Shown one piece after another: positions 7,551-14,633 of a stretch of 64,000 nucleotides of DNA. The notes beneath the pieces were generated by a model, which saw only the letters and a program-made list of their open reading frames with translations, was not told the origin of the DNA and did no database searches. The DNA is from Leisingera sp. ANG-Vp (GTDB taxonomy: Bacteria; Pseudomonadota; Alphaproteobacteria; Rhodobacterales; Rhodobacteraceae), in the NCBI RefSeq assembly GCF_000813725.1, contig NZ_JWLD01000008.1, positions 62,001-126,000 of the forward strand. Reading direction: 5' to 3'. Each line of letters opens with the position of its first letter. The first letter of the stretch is position 1. Made by a program: the position numbers and the translations under genes.

Positions 7551-8510
7551 TCAGCTGCCCGCGATCAGTTCGGCCTGCGCCACAATCACCTCAGCCTGCT
7601 TGATCGAGGCGATGTCGACAAGACGGCCTTTGTACACGGTGGCACCGGCGCCAGACGCTTTGGCTTCTTCCATTGCGGCGAGAATTTCGCGCGCTTCCTG
7701 GACCTTTTCGTCAGACGGGGTGAAGACCTGGTTGGCCAGCGCGATCTGGCTGGGGTGGATCGCCCATTTGCCGACCATGCCCAGCGTTGCCGAGCGTTTC
7801 GCCTGGGCGATATAGCCGTCTTCGTCCGAGAAGTCGCCGAACGGCCCGTCGACCGGCAGAATGCCATGGGTGCGGCAGGCGGCGACGATGGACGCTTGGG
7901 CCCAATGCCAGGGGTCCGACCAGTGCTTCTGGCCGTCGCGGATCATGTAGTAATCTTCCTGAGTGCCGCCGATGCCGGTGGTCTGCATGCCCATCGAAGC
8001 GGCAAAGTCCGCCGCGCCCAGCGACATCGCCTGCAGGCGGGGGGAGGATTTTGCGATGTCCTCGGCATGGGCAATGCCCGCCGCCGATTCGATGATTACT
8101 TCGAAGGAAATCGGCTTGGTCCGGCCCTTGGCGCGCTCGATGGCGGTGACCAGCGCGTCCACTGCATAGACGTCTTCGGCGCAACCGACTTTGGGGATCA
8201 TGATCTGGTCGAGCCGGTCACCGGCCTGCTCCAGCAGATCCACCACATCGCGGTACCAGTAAGGCGTATCCAACCCGTTGATCCGCACCGACAGGTACTT
8301 GCTGCCCCAGTCGACGCCGTTGATCGCCTCGATCACATTGGCGCGGGCCTGGTCCTTGTCGGTGGGGGCCACCGAATCCTCAAGGTCGAGGTTGATGACG
8401 TCCGCCGCCGAGGCCGCCATCTTTTCGAACAGCTTGACCTTGGAGCCAGGGCCGAACAGCTGGCAGCGGTTGGGGCGCGCAGGGGCTGCGGGCTGGATGC
8501 GGAATGACAT
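7551..8510 (-). CDS. mcl1: L-malyl-CoA / beta-methylmalyl-CoA lyase
   Basis: The 319-residue protein matches the length and motifs of Rhodobacter-type Mcl1 (CitE-like TIM barrel). It shows FGPGSKVKLFEKMAASAADVI, NLDLEDSVAP (metal-binding acidic cluster), SVRINGLDTP, FEVIIESAAGIAHAEDIA and KWAIHPSQI. It cleaves malyl-CoA to acetyl-CoA and glyoxylate, and beta-methylmalyl-CoA to propionyl-CoA and glyoxylate. These are steps of the ethylmalonyl-CoA pathway for C2 assimilation. The ATG has GGGAGG upstream. The upstream gap holds a 17-bp palindrome. Confidence 0.93.
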   Translation of the reverse strand: MSFRIQPAAPARPNRCQLFGPGSKVKLFEKMAASAADVINLDLEDSVAPTDKDQARANVIEAINGVDWGSKYLSVRINGLDTPYWYRDVVDLLEQAGDRLDQIMIPKVGCAEDVYAVDALVTAIERAKGRTKPISFEVIIESAAGIAHAEDIAKSSPRLQAMSLGAADFAASMGMQTTGIGGTQEDYYMIRDGQKHWSDPWHWAQASIVAACRTHGILPVDGPFGDFSDEDGYIAQAKRSATLGMVGKWAIHPSQIALANQVFTPSDEKVQEAREILAAMEEAKASGAGATVYKGRLVDIASIKQAEVIVAQAELIAGS

Positions 8511-8599
8511 GCGGAAACCTCCCGGGGTAAGGAAATTGCAGAATTTTCGCCCTTCGAGTTATTAAATTGCGTGGAAGCTTGCAAGTGAATTTTGCGGCT

Positions 8600-8616
8600 G
8601 CAGCAATTCTTGCTGC
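8600..8616. promoter_or_regulatory. GCAGCAA-TTC-TTGCTGC palindrome between mcl1 and the next gene
   Basis: A perfect 7-bp inverted repeat with a 3-bp spacer sits 90 bp upstream of mcl1 and 72 bp upstream of the rightward gene. TTGC/GCAA half-sites recur nearby (8537-8590). Regulators of C2/C3 acyl-CoA genes in this order use TTTGCAAA-like sites, so a role in mcl1 control is plausible but unproven. Confidence 0.35.
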
Positions 8617-8687
8617 GCTGCAGTAGCGGAAAGACTGTTGTCGGCGTGGCGGGTTCAACCTAGGCTGGCGAAGAGGGAGGACGTTCA

Positions 8688-9065
8688 ATGAAGAGTTTTA
8701 TTGTTTTTGCCGCTGCGCTGTTCGCTGCCGGCAGTGCAAGTGCTGCATGCCCTGGGAAAGCGCCCAAGCAGAACTGGAACCTGCAAGCGGGTGACCAAAG
8801 AGTGAGCGGCCAGTACCTGACCAAGCTGCTGTCCGGAAAGAAGGTCAAGTTTGGAAGTGCAGGCACAGAGCAATACCGTAAGGACGGCGGATACCGGTAT
8901 AGCACAGGCGGGCAGAATTATAATGCCGGATCGTACAAGTTTTATGCGGACGGAGTTCGCTGCATCGGGTACTCCAACCTCCGGTATGATCTCTACGTAG
9001 TCAACAATGGCAAGCTGGTTGTGATCAACCGCGAAGGCGGCCGTTTTGAGGGCAAAGTTAGGTAG
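8688..9065 (+). CDS. Small secreted protein of unknown function
   Basis: A 125-residue precursor with a clear signal peptide (MKSFIVFAAALFAAGSASA, cleavage before ACPGK). The mature ~105 residues are polar and rich in Tyr, Gly and Lys. Two cysteines (near residue 21 and in VRCIGYS) could form a disulfide in the periplasm. A strong GAGGGAGG lies 8 bp before the ATG. I do not recognise a family. It is divergent from mcl1. Confidence 0.7.
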   Translation: MKSFIVFAAALFAAGSASAACPGKAPKQNWNLQAGDQRVSGQYLTKLLSGKKVKFGSAGTEQYRKDGGYRYSTGGQNYNAGSYKFYADGVRCIGYSNLRYDLYVVNNGKLVVINREGGRFEGKVR

Positions 9066-9159
9066 TCCGGCGCCGTAATTTGCGCTGCATGTGTCGCGTT
9101 TGCCTTAACATGTCGCGTCCTGACGCGATTGCAAAAAAAGGTTCGGTCAGTGAAAGCGC

Positions 9160-10431
9160 ATGAAACGCGCGTTGATCGACAATTGGGCCCTGTTCCTGGG
9201 CATGCTGATGCTGATGGTGGCCAACGGCCTTCTGGCGACACTGCTGACCATCCGCGGCAACAGCCTTGGGTTTTCCGATTTCACTATTTCGGTGATGCAG
9301 GCCTGCTATCCGCTGGGGGCGCTGGCGGGGACAGTGCTTGCGCCAAGAATGGTGGAAAAGGTCGGGCACATCCGGGTGTTTTCGGCGCTGGCCTCGCTGG
9401 TGTCGATTGCCGCCATCGTGCACCTGCTGACTTCGGACCCCTACAGCTGGTCGGCGATGCGGTTTCTGGGCGGTATCTGTTTCCCGGGGCTTTATGTGGT
9501 CACCGAGAGCTGGCTCAACGCCAAGGCAGAGAACCGGATCCGGGCGCAGGTCCTGTCGGTCTACTTTGTGATCCAGCTGGCGGGGCCGGCGCTGGGCACC
9601 GCGCTGGTGGGCTTTCCGGACCCCAGCGGCAACCTGCTGTTCGGGCTGGTGTCGATCCTGATCTCGCTGTCGATCGTGCCGCTGCTGCTGTCGGATAACC
9701 GGGCGCCGGATTACACCGCGCCGGAGCGGATGCCGGTGCGCAGGCTCTACCGCGTCTCGCCGATGGCGGTGATGGGGATCCTCCTGATGAGTGTTGCGGT
9801 CTCGGCCACCTTCATCTCGCTGCCGCTGTATCTGCTGCCGATGGGCTTCAGCACCGCGGAGGCATCAGGGGCGCTAGTGATTGCGCTGATCGCAGGCGCG
9901 CTGGTGCAGTACCCGGTGGGCTGGATCTCGGATCATACCGACCGCCGCTATGTGGTGTTCGGCCTGGGCATGCTGACCGCTGCAGCCAGCGCTTGGGTAG
10001 CGCTGGAGAGCTCGCCTTCGCGGGCGGTGATCGGCTTTGCGGTGATCGCCATGGGCACTTTTCCCGCCTATTCGATCCTGACGGCCCATGCCAATGACCA
10101 GCTCAAGCCTTCGCAGGTCGTGCCGGCCAGCGGCGCCATGGTGTTCCTGCTGAATGTGGGCCTCCTTGCGGGCACGCTATTGGGCCCGAACGCCATCAGC
10201 ATGGCGGACGGCCGCGGGCTGCCGCTCTTGCTGGCGATTGTCGGCAGCGGCGTGGCGGTTATCGCCATGGCGCGCCGGGTGCAGGAGGCGGCGCCGGAGG
10301 AAACGGGCGAGGTGCAGGCGATGGGCGTGATCGGCGTTGCCCAGCCCGGGGTGCTGCAGGCGGAATCATGGCTGCCGGAGGAGGAAACACCTGCAAGCAG
10401 CAAGCCTGGCGAAGATTCTTCGGCTGTTTGA
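9160..10431 (+). CDS. MFS transporter (YcaD-like)
   Basis: A 423-residue integral membrane protein with 12 predicted helices in two six-helix halves and a short hydrophilic C-terminal tail rich in Glu and Ser. The loop between helices 2 and 3 (APRMVEKVGHIRVF) corresponds to MFS motif A, as does WISDHTDRRYVVFG in the second half. Overall it resembles the YcaD/YfkF group of drug- or metabolite-type transporters. The substrate is unknown. It precedes the D-glutamate genes on the same strand, but 100+ bp with regulatory repeats lie between, so co-transcription is doubtful. Confidence 0.85.
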   Translation: MKRALIDNWALFLGMLMLMVANGLLATLLTIRGNSLGFSDFTISVMQACYPLGALAGTVLAPRMVEKVGHIRVFSALASLVSIAAIVHLLTSDPYSWSAMRFLGGICFPGLYVVTESWLNAKAENRIRAQVLSVYFVIQLAGPALGTALVGFPDPSGNLLFGLVSILISLSIVPLLLSDNRAPDYTAPERMPVRRLYRVSPMAVMGILLMSVAVSATFISLPLYLLPMGFSTAEASGALVIALIAGALVQYPVGWISDHTDRRYVVFGLGMLTAAASAWVALESSPSRAVIGFAVIAMGTFPAYSILTAHANDQLKPSQVVPASGAMVFLLNVGLLAGTLLGPNAISMADGRGLPLLLAIVGSGVAVIAMARRVQEAAPEETGEVQAMGVIGVAQPGVLQAESWLPEEETPASSKPGEDSSAV

Positions 10432-10446
10432 CCGGTTTTGCGAAGA

Positions 10447-10519
10447 AAATCGCGCGAGAGTAACTTTCTTGCGCGATTTCGAGAGGACTTTGCGCGAAAT
10501 TGGCCTGAAATTAGCGCGA
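10447..10519 (+). promoter_or_regulatory. Four phased GCGCGA motifs upstream of dgcN
   Basis: GCGCGA occurs at 10452, 10471, 10492 and 10514, spaced 19, 21 and 22 bp, i.e. about two DNA turns. The first two lie in an inverted repeat, AAATCGCGC (10447-10455) with GCGCGATTT (10471-10479). This looks like a multi-site operator for the dgc operon. The cognate regulator is not encoded next to it. Confidence 0.5.
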
Positions 10520-10545
10520 CCTGTTAAACTCGAAGGATGAGCGCG

Positions 10546-11547
10546 ATGATCGAGACCCCTTATCTGCTGTTCCTGGGCGACGCGCCTGACATGCTGGCCG
10601 CCAAGGTTGCCATCGGCATCCGCGACTGGCGTCCTGACCACGCTGTCGGCCAGATCCGCCTGCCGGGCTGCGGCGCAGACCTGGGCCTGAAAGACCTGAC
10701 CCTGGCCGAAGCCAAGGAAGCCGGCGCCAAGACCCTGGTGATCGGCGTTGCCAACCGCGGCGGCGTGATCTCCGAGGCCTGGAAGGAAGTCCTGATCGAA
10801 GCGCTGGAAATGGGCTATGACCTGGCCTCCGGCCTGCACAACCTGCTGCGCGACGAGGGCGACCTGGTGGCCGCGGCCCAGACCCACGGCGGCACTCTGC
10901 ACGACGTGCGCGTCCCCACCGTCGGCTACCCGATTGCCAACGGCAAGCCCCGCACCGGCAAGCGCTGCCTGGCGGTCGGCACCGACTGCTCGGTCGGCAA
11001 GATGTACACCGCCATGGCGATGGACAACGAGATGCGCGAGCGCGGCATGAAGTCGACCTTCCGCGCCACCGGCCAGACCGGCATCCTGATCACCGGCCAC
11101 GGCGTTCCGCTGGACGCGGTCATTGCGGACTTCATGGCAGGCTCCATCGAGTACCTGACCCCGGACAACGACGAAGACCACTGGGACCTGATCGAAGGCC
11201 AGGGCTCGCTGTTCCACGTCTCCTACTCGGGCGTCACCATGGCGCTTGTGCACGGCGGCCAGCCGGACGCGCTGATCCTGTGCCACGAGCCGACCCGCAC
11301 CCATATGCGCGGCCTGCCGGAATACGACGTGCCGACCCTGGAAGAGCTGCGCGACGTCGCTCTGCCGCTGGCGCAGCGCGCCAACCCGGCCTGTAAGATC
11401 GTCGGCATCTCGGTGAACACCCAGCACCTCAGCGAAGACGAAGCCGTGAAATACCTGGCCGAAGTCGAAGAGCGCATGGGCCTGCCCGCCGTTGACCCGT
11501 ACCGCCACGGCGCAGGCCGCCTGGTAGACGCGCTGGCCGCAGTCTGA
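10546..11547 (+). CDS. dgcN: N-acetyltransferase DgcN (DUF1611), D-glutamate catabolism
   Basis: A 333-residue DUF1611 protein starting MIETPYLLFLGDAPDMLAAK. The ATG at 10546 is preferred over 10537 because GAAGGA then sits at normal spacing. It contains a Rossmann-like N-terminal part and a P-loop-like segment GTDCSVGKMYTAMAM (about residues 145-160) with FRATGQTGILITGHG downstream. In marine Proteobacteria DgcN acts with DgcA in a D-glutamate degradation route in which the N-acetylated intermediate is racemised to the L form. dgcA follows directly, then a D-amino-acid aminotransferase gene. The enzymatic assignment is taken from the family. Confidence 0.88.
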   Translation: MIETPYLLFLGDAPDMLAAKVAIGIRDWRPDHAVGQIRLPGCGADLGLKDLTLAEAKEAGAKTLVIGVANRGGVISEAWKEVLIEALEMGYDLASGLHNLLRDEGDLVAAAQTHGGTLHDVRVPTVGYPIANGKPRTGKRCLAVGTDCSVGKMYTAMAMDNEMRERGMKSTFRATGQTGILITGHGVPLDAVIADFMAGSIEYLTPDNDEDHWDLIEGQGSLFHVSYSGVTMALVHGGQPDALILCHEPTRTHMRGLPEYDVPTLEELRDVALPLAQRANPACKIVGISVNTQHLSEDEAVKYLAEVEERMGLPAVDPYRHGAGRLVDALAAV

Positions 11548-11556
11548 TTTGTAAGG

Positions 11557-11583
11557 GGGCGTCTGGCAACAGACGCCCTTTTT
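11557..11583 (+). terminator. Intrinsic terminator/attenuator between dgcN and dgcA
   Basis: GGGCGTCTG (11557-11565) and CAGACGCCC (11570-11578) form a 9-bp stem with a GCAA tetraloop, followed by TTTTT. It lies 9 bp beyond the dgcN stop and 24 bp before the dgcA start. Confidence 0.85.
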
Positions 11584-11601
11584 CCGTCGAAAGGAATGGA
11601 T

Positions 11602-12567
11602 ATGAATGTCACCGTGACGCCGGACGTCTTCAAACTGGCGCAGGTCTTCACCATCTCGCGCGGCTCGCGCACCGAAGCCAAGGTCCTGACCGTCCGGGTC
11701 GAGAAGGACGGCGTGACCGGCTGGGGCGAATGCGTGCCTTATGCCCGTTATAATGAAACCCTGGAAAGCGTGACCGCCGAGATCGAGGGCCTGCCCGCCG
11801 ATTTCACCCGCGAAGAGCTGCAGTCGCTGCTGCCCGCCGGCGCCGCCCGCAATGCGGTCGACTGTGCGCTGTGGGATCTGGAGGCGAAACAGGCCGGCAA
11901 ACGCGTCTGGGAACTGGCAGGCCTGCCGGAGCCCAAGGCGGAGATCACCGCCTATACGCTGTCGCTGGATACGCCTGAGAACATGCAGAAACAGGCGGCG
12001 GAAAACGCCTTCCGCCCGCTCTTGAAGATCAAGCTCGGCACCCCCGACGACATGCCCCGCCTGGAAGCGGTGCGCGCCGGTGCGCCGGATGCCAAGATCA
12101 TCATCGACGCCAACGAGGGCTGGTCGGCAGAGGTCTATGCCGACCTGGCGCCGCATCTGGTGCGCCTTGGCGTGGAACTGGTGGAGCAACCGCTGCCCGC
12201 AGGCGAGGACGAGGCCCTCATCGGCATGGAGCGCCCGGTGCCGGTCTGCGCCGACGAAAGCTGCCACGACCGCGAAAGCCTGCCCAAGCTCAAGGGCAAA
12301 TACGATGTGGTCAACATCAAGCTGGACAAGACAGGCGGCCTGACCGAAGCGCTGAAACTGCGCGCGCAGGCCCTGGCCGAGGGCTATCAGGTGATGGTCG
12401 GTTGCATGGTCGGCTCATCGCTGGCAATGGCGCCGGCGACGCTTGTGGCGCAGGGTGCGGCGGTAACGGATCTTGACGGGCCGCTCCTGCTGGCCGAAGA
12501 CCGCGAGGAACCTTTGACATTTGATGCCGACGGCGTGCACCCGCCTGTGGCTGCACTCTGGGGCTGA
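11602..12567 (+). CDS. dgcA: N-acetyl-D-glutamate racemase DgcA (enolase superfamily)
   Basis: A 321-residue member of the muconate-lactonizing/dipeptide-epimerase branch of the enolase superfamily. The acid/base lysine pair is visible as LLKIKLG and NIKLDKTGG. The metal ligands are D in IIDANEGW, E in VEQPLP and D in CADES. Translation probably begins at ATG 11602, 6 bp after AAAGGA; the ATG at 11596 abuts it. In the DgcN/DgcA pathway it interconverts N-acetyl-D- and N-acetyl-L-glutamate. The stop overlaps the Shine-Dalgarno of the next gene. Confidence 0.9.
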   Translation: MNVTVTPDVFKLAQVFTISRGSRTEAKVLTVRVEKDGVTGWGECVPYARYNETLESVTAEIEGLPADFTREELQSLLPAGAARNAVDCALWDLEAKQAGKRVWELAGLPEPKAEITAYTLSLDTPENMQKQAAENAFRPLLKIKLGTPDDMPRLEAVRAGAPDAKIIIDANEGWSAEVYADLAPHLVRLGVELVEQPLPAGEDEALIGMERPVPVCADESCHDRESLPKLKGKYDVVNIKLDKTGGLTEALKLRAQALAEGYQVMVGCMVGSSLAMAPATLVAQGAAVTDLDGPLLLAEDREEPLTFDADGVHPPVAALWG

Positions 12568-12577
12568 GGAGAATACC

Positions 12578-13438
12578 ATGACCCGTACCGTTTATGTGAA
12601 TGGCGAATACCTGCCCGAGGGCGACGCCAAGGTTTCGATCTTTGACCGCGGCTTCCTGTTTGCCGATGCGGTCTACGAGGTGACCTCGGTTCTGGACGGC
12701 AAGCTGATCGACTTCGAAGGCCACGCGGTGCGCCTGGAGCGCTCGCTGAACGAGCTCGACATGCCGTCGCCCTGCACCAAGGACGAACTGCTGGAAATCC
12801 ACCGCAAGCTGGTGGAGCTGAACGGCATCGAAGAAGGCTTGGTCTACCTGCAGGTGTCGCGCGGCTCCGACGGCGACCGCGACTTTGTGTTCCCGTCCGC
12901 GGACACTCCGCCGAGCCTCGTTCTGTTCACCCAGAACAAGCCCGGCCTGGCCGACAGCCCGGCTGCCAAGAAAGGCGCCAAGATCATCTCGATCGAGGAC
13001 ATCCGCTGGGGCCGCCGCGACATCAAGACCGTGCAGCTGCTCTACCCCTCCATGGGTAAGATGATGGCCAAGAAAGCGGGCTGCGATGACGCCTGGCTGA
13101 TCGAAGACGGCCATGTGACCGAAGGCACTTCCAACAACGCTTATTACGTCAAGAACGGCAAGATCGTGACCCGTCCGCTGTCCAACGACATCCTGCACGG
13201 CATCACCCGCGCCGCGGTGCTGCGCCTGGCGGAAGAAGCGCAGATGGAAATCGAAGAGCGCCTGTTCACCATCGACGAAGCGAAAGAGGCGGATGAAGCC
13301 TTTACCACATCGGCCTCGGCCTTTGTGATGCCGGTGGTGGAAATCGACGGCGTCACCCTGGGCGACGGCACCCCGGGCCCGATCGCCAAGCGCCTGCGCG
13401 AGATCTACCTGGAAGAAAGCCGCAAGAAGGCGATCTGA
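12578..13438 (+). CDS. D-amino-acid aminotransferase (class IV, PLP-dependent)
   Basis: A 286-residue class-IV aminotransferase. RWGRRDIKTVQLL carries the PLP-binding lysine in the context typical of D-alanine/D-amino-acid transaminases. TEGTSNNAYYV and TTSASAFVMPVVEIDG are the other family signatures. It transfers the amino group between D-amino acids and 2-oxo acids, usually with D-Glu/2-oxoglutarate as one pair. GAGGAG lies 6 bp before the ATG and overlaps the dgcA stop, so the two are translationally close. In this operon it probably collects D-amino nitrogen into D-glutamate for DgcN/DgcA. Branched-chain transaminases are the alternative but lack this lysine context. Confidence 0.9.
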   Translation: MTRTVYVNGEYLPEGDAKVSIFDRGFLFADAVYEVTSVLDGKLIDFEGHAVRLERSLNELDMPSPCTKDELLEIHRKLVELNGIEEGLVYLQVSRGSDGDRDFVFPSADTPPSLVLFTQNKPGLADSPAAKKGAKIISIEDIRWGRRDIKTVQLLYPSMGKMMAKKAGCDDAWLIEDGHVTEGTSNNAYYVKNGKIVTRPLSNDILHGITRAAVLRLAEEAQMEIEERLFTIDEAKEADEAFTTSASAFVMPVVEIDGVTLGDGTPGPIAKRLREIYLEESRKKAI

Positions 13439-13468
13439 AGCAGGCTGCAAAATTTGCAAGTTTTTGAA

Positions 13469-13495
13469 CGGGCTGGATTTTCCAGCCCGTTTTTC
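13469..13495 (+). terminator. Intrinsic terminator of the dgc operon
   Basis: CGGGCTGG (13469-13476) and CCAGCCCG (13482-13489) form a stem followed by TTTTT, 30 bp after the aminotransferase stop. Confidence 0.9.
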
Positions 13496-13623
13496 GTGGC
13501 GCGGGTTGCGGGGGAGCAACAATTCCGTTTGCGGCCGGCGTGTGTTTGGCATCCGCCTTGCAATTCAGAGCGGATTTCGGGGATGTGGCCTGCAGAAAGA
13601 CACCTTCATTTCAGGACCGGATT

Positions 13624-14388
13624 TTGAAACTGCATTTTCTGACCGCAATTTTCTGCGGAGCCCTCGCCGCTGTCTCGGCAGCTTCTGCTCATGCGCAATC
13701 GATGAAAGACCGGGTTGCGGTGGAAGTGGCAGCCGGATTCAATCGTCACATTGATAGCTGGAGCAGATCCTCCCGGAATGAGGTCAGCATCGCCGGCCGG
13801 GCTGGGTTCCAATTGGGTGAGCGCGTCAGGCTCATCGGCAGTCTGGCGCGCGGGAACCAAATAGCCTCAAATGGCAGCCTGGATCATGAGACCTACACGG
13901 CCTCGTATGGTGTTGACGTCTACTGGGACATCACCAAGGCACATACTATTGGAGTGCAATACGACAGCTACAGGCACTACCTCTCGTATTGGCATTTAAC
14001 CGGCGGTGGGATTGCGATGAAAAAAGATGTGCTCGAATCCGAAACTCTTTCTGTCAGCTACGACTACTACGGTGAAAACGGCTCATTCGGTGTAGCCCTC
14101 CAAGAGCTAACCAGTGCCGGAGATAACAGGTGGCTGACTGTCGAGGGTGAGCATCTGCTTGGTGAGTTCGGCCGTGAAAGCAGGCTGTATGGCAGAGCAT
14201 TTGGTTCTAAGCCAATGTTGAACAACAGAGATGACGGCACCGTTGGTATCGGACTGCGGGCGAAACTGCCGAAGCAGGTGCATATGTATGTGACCGCGAT
14301 GCGGCATAGCGATGGAAATAGCGCTGTGAGCTTTAACCTTGCCAAGTCTTTTGGAGCCAAAGCTGAGAGAATCTTCCGGCGGGACTGA
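13624..14388 (+). CDS. Outer-membrane beta-barrel protein, unknown role
   Basis: A TTG at 13624 after AGGACC gives a signal peptide (MKLHFLTAIFCGALAAVSAASAHAQ) and a 254-residue precursor. The longer in-frame start at 13540 would put 28 residues before it. The mature part alternates polar and hydrophobic residues in ~10-residue strands (VAVEVAAGFNRHI, VSIAGRAGFQLG, THTIGVQYDSY-like segments) and ends in hydrophobic/aromatic strands, typical of an outer-membrane barrel or surface antigen fold. Composition is noticeably more AT-rich than the dgc operon, suggesting transfer. No specific family recognised. Confidence 0.6.
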   Translation: MKLHFLTAIFCGALAAVSAASAHAQSMKDRVAVEVAAGFNRHIDSWSRSSRNEVSIAGRAGFQLGERVRLIGSLARGNQIASNGSLDHETYTASYGVDVYWDITKAHTIGVQYDSYRHYLSYWHLTGGGIAMKKDVLESETLSVSYDYYGENGSFGVALQELTSAGDNRWLTVEGEHLLGEFGRESRLYGRAFGSKPMLNNRDDGTVGIGLRAKLPKQVHMYVTAMRHSDGNSAVSFNLAKSFGAKAERIFRRD

Positions 14389-14456
14389 CGCTCTGCAGCT
14401 CGTGCATTGCATCCTCTGTTTGACTTGCCCGCTCTGCCCGGCTTTTCACCTTTGCC

Positions 14457-14536
14457 CAAGTACTCCGGGGTGAATTGGCCGCCAGGCCAAGAGGGGCAGC
14501 GCCCCTCTTCCAATCAAAACTGCGGGGCAGCGCCCC
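14457..14536. repeat. Double-hairpin intergenic repeat, copy 1
   Basis: Positions 14457-14507 match 55787-55837 at 48 of 51 bases. The unit contains TTGGCC (14475-14480) pairing with GGCCAA (14485-14490), then GAGGGG (14491-14496) pairing with CCCCTC (14502-14507). A third hairpin, GGGGC/GCCCC (14524-14536), follows in this copy only. It lies between the 3' end of the barrel gene and the CoA-transferase gene. Confidence 0.75.
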
Positions 14537-14633
14537 TTCCGCTGCCGCATGAAAACGACGCGGGCGATGGCGGAAACGGGCCGGTAAGTCTTGCCCATAG
14601 CTCCTAGCCTCCCGGTAACAGGGAGGTTTATCC

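Noticed and set aside
6875-8510. Racemase-family gene and mcl1 as one operon with the D-glutamate genes
   Set aside because: They are on the opposite strand, separated by two other genes, and a terminator splits the pair itself.
10366-12267. 633-codon minus-strand frame opposite dgcN-dgcA
   Set aside because: Antisense shadow; sense frames carry conserved catalytic motifs and Shine-Dalgarno sequences.
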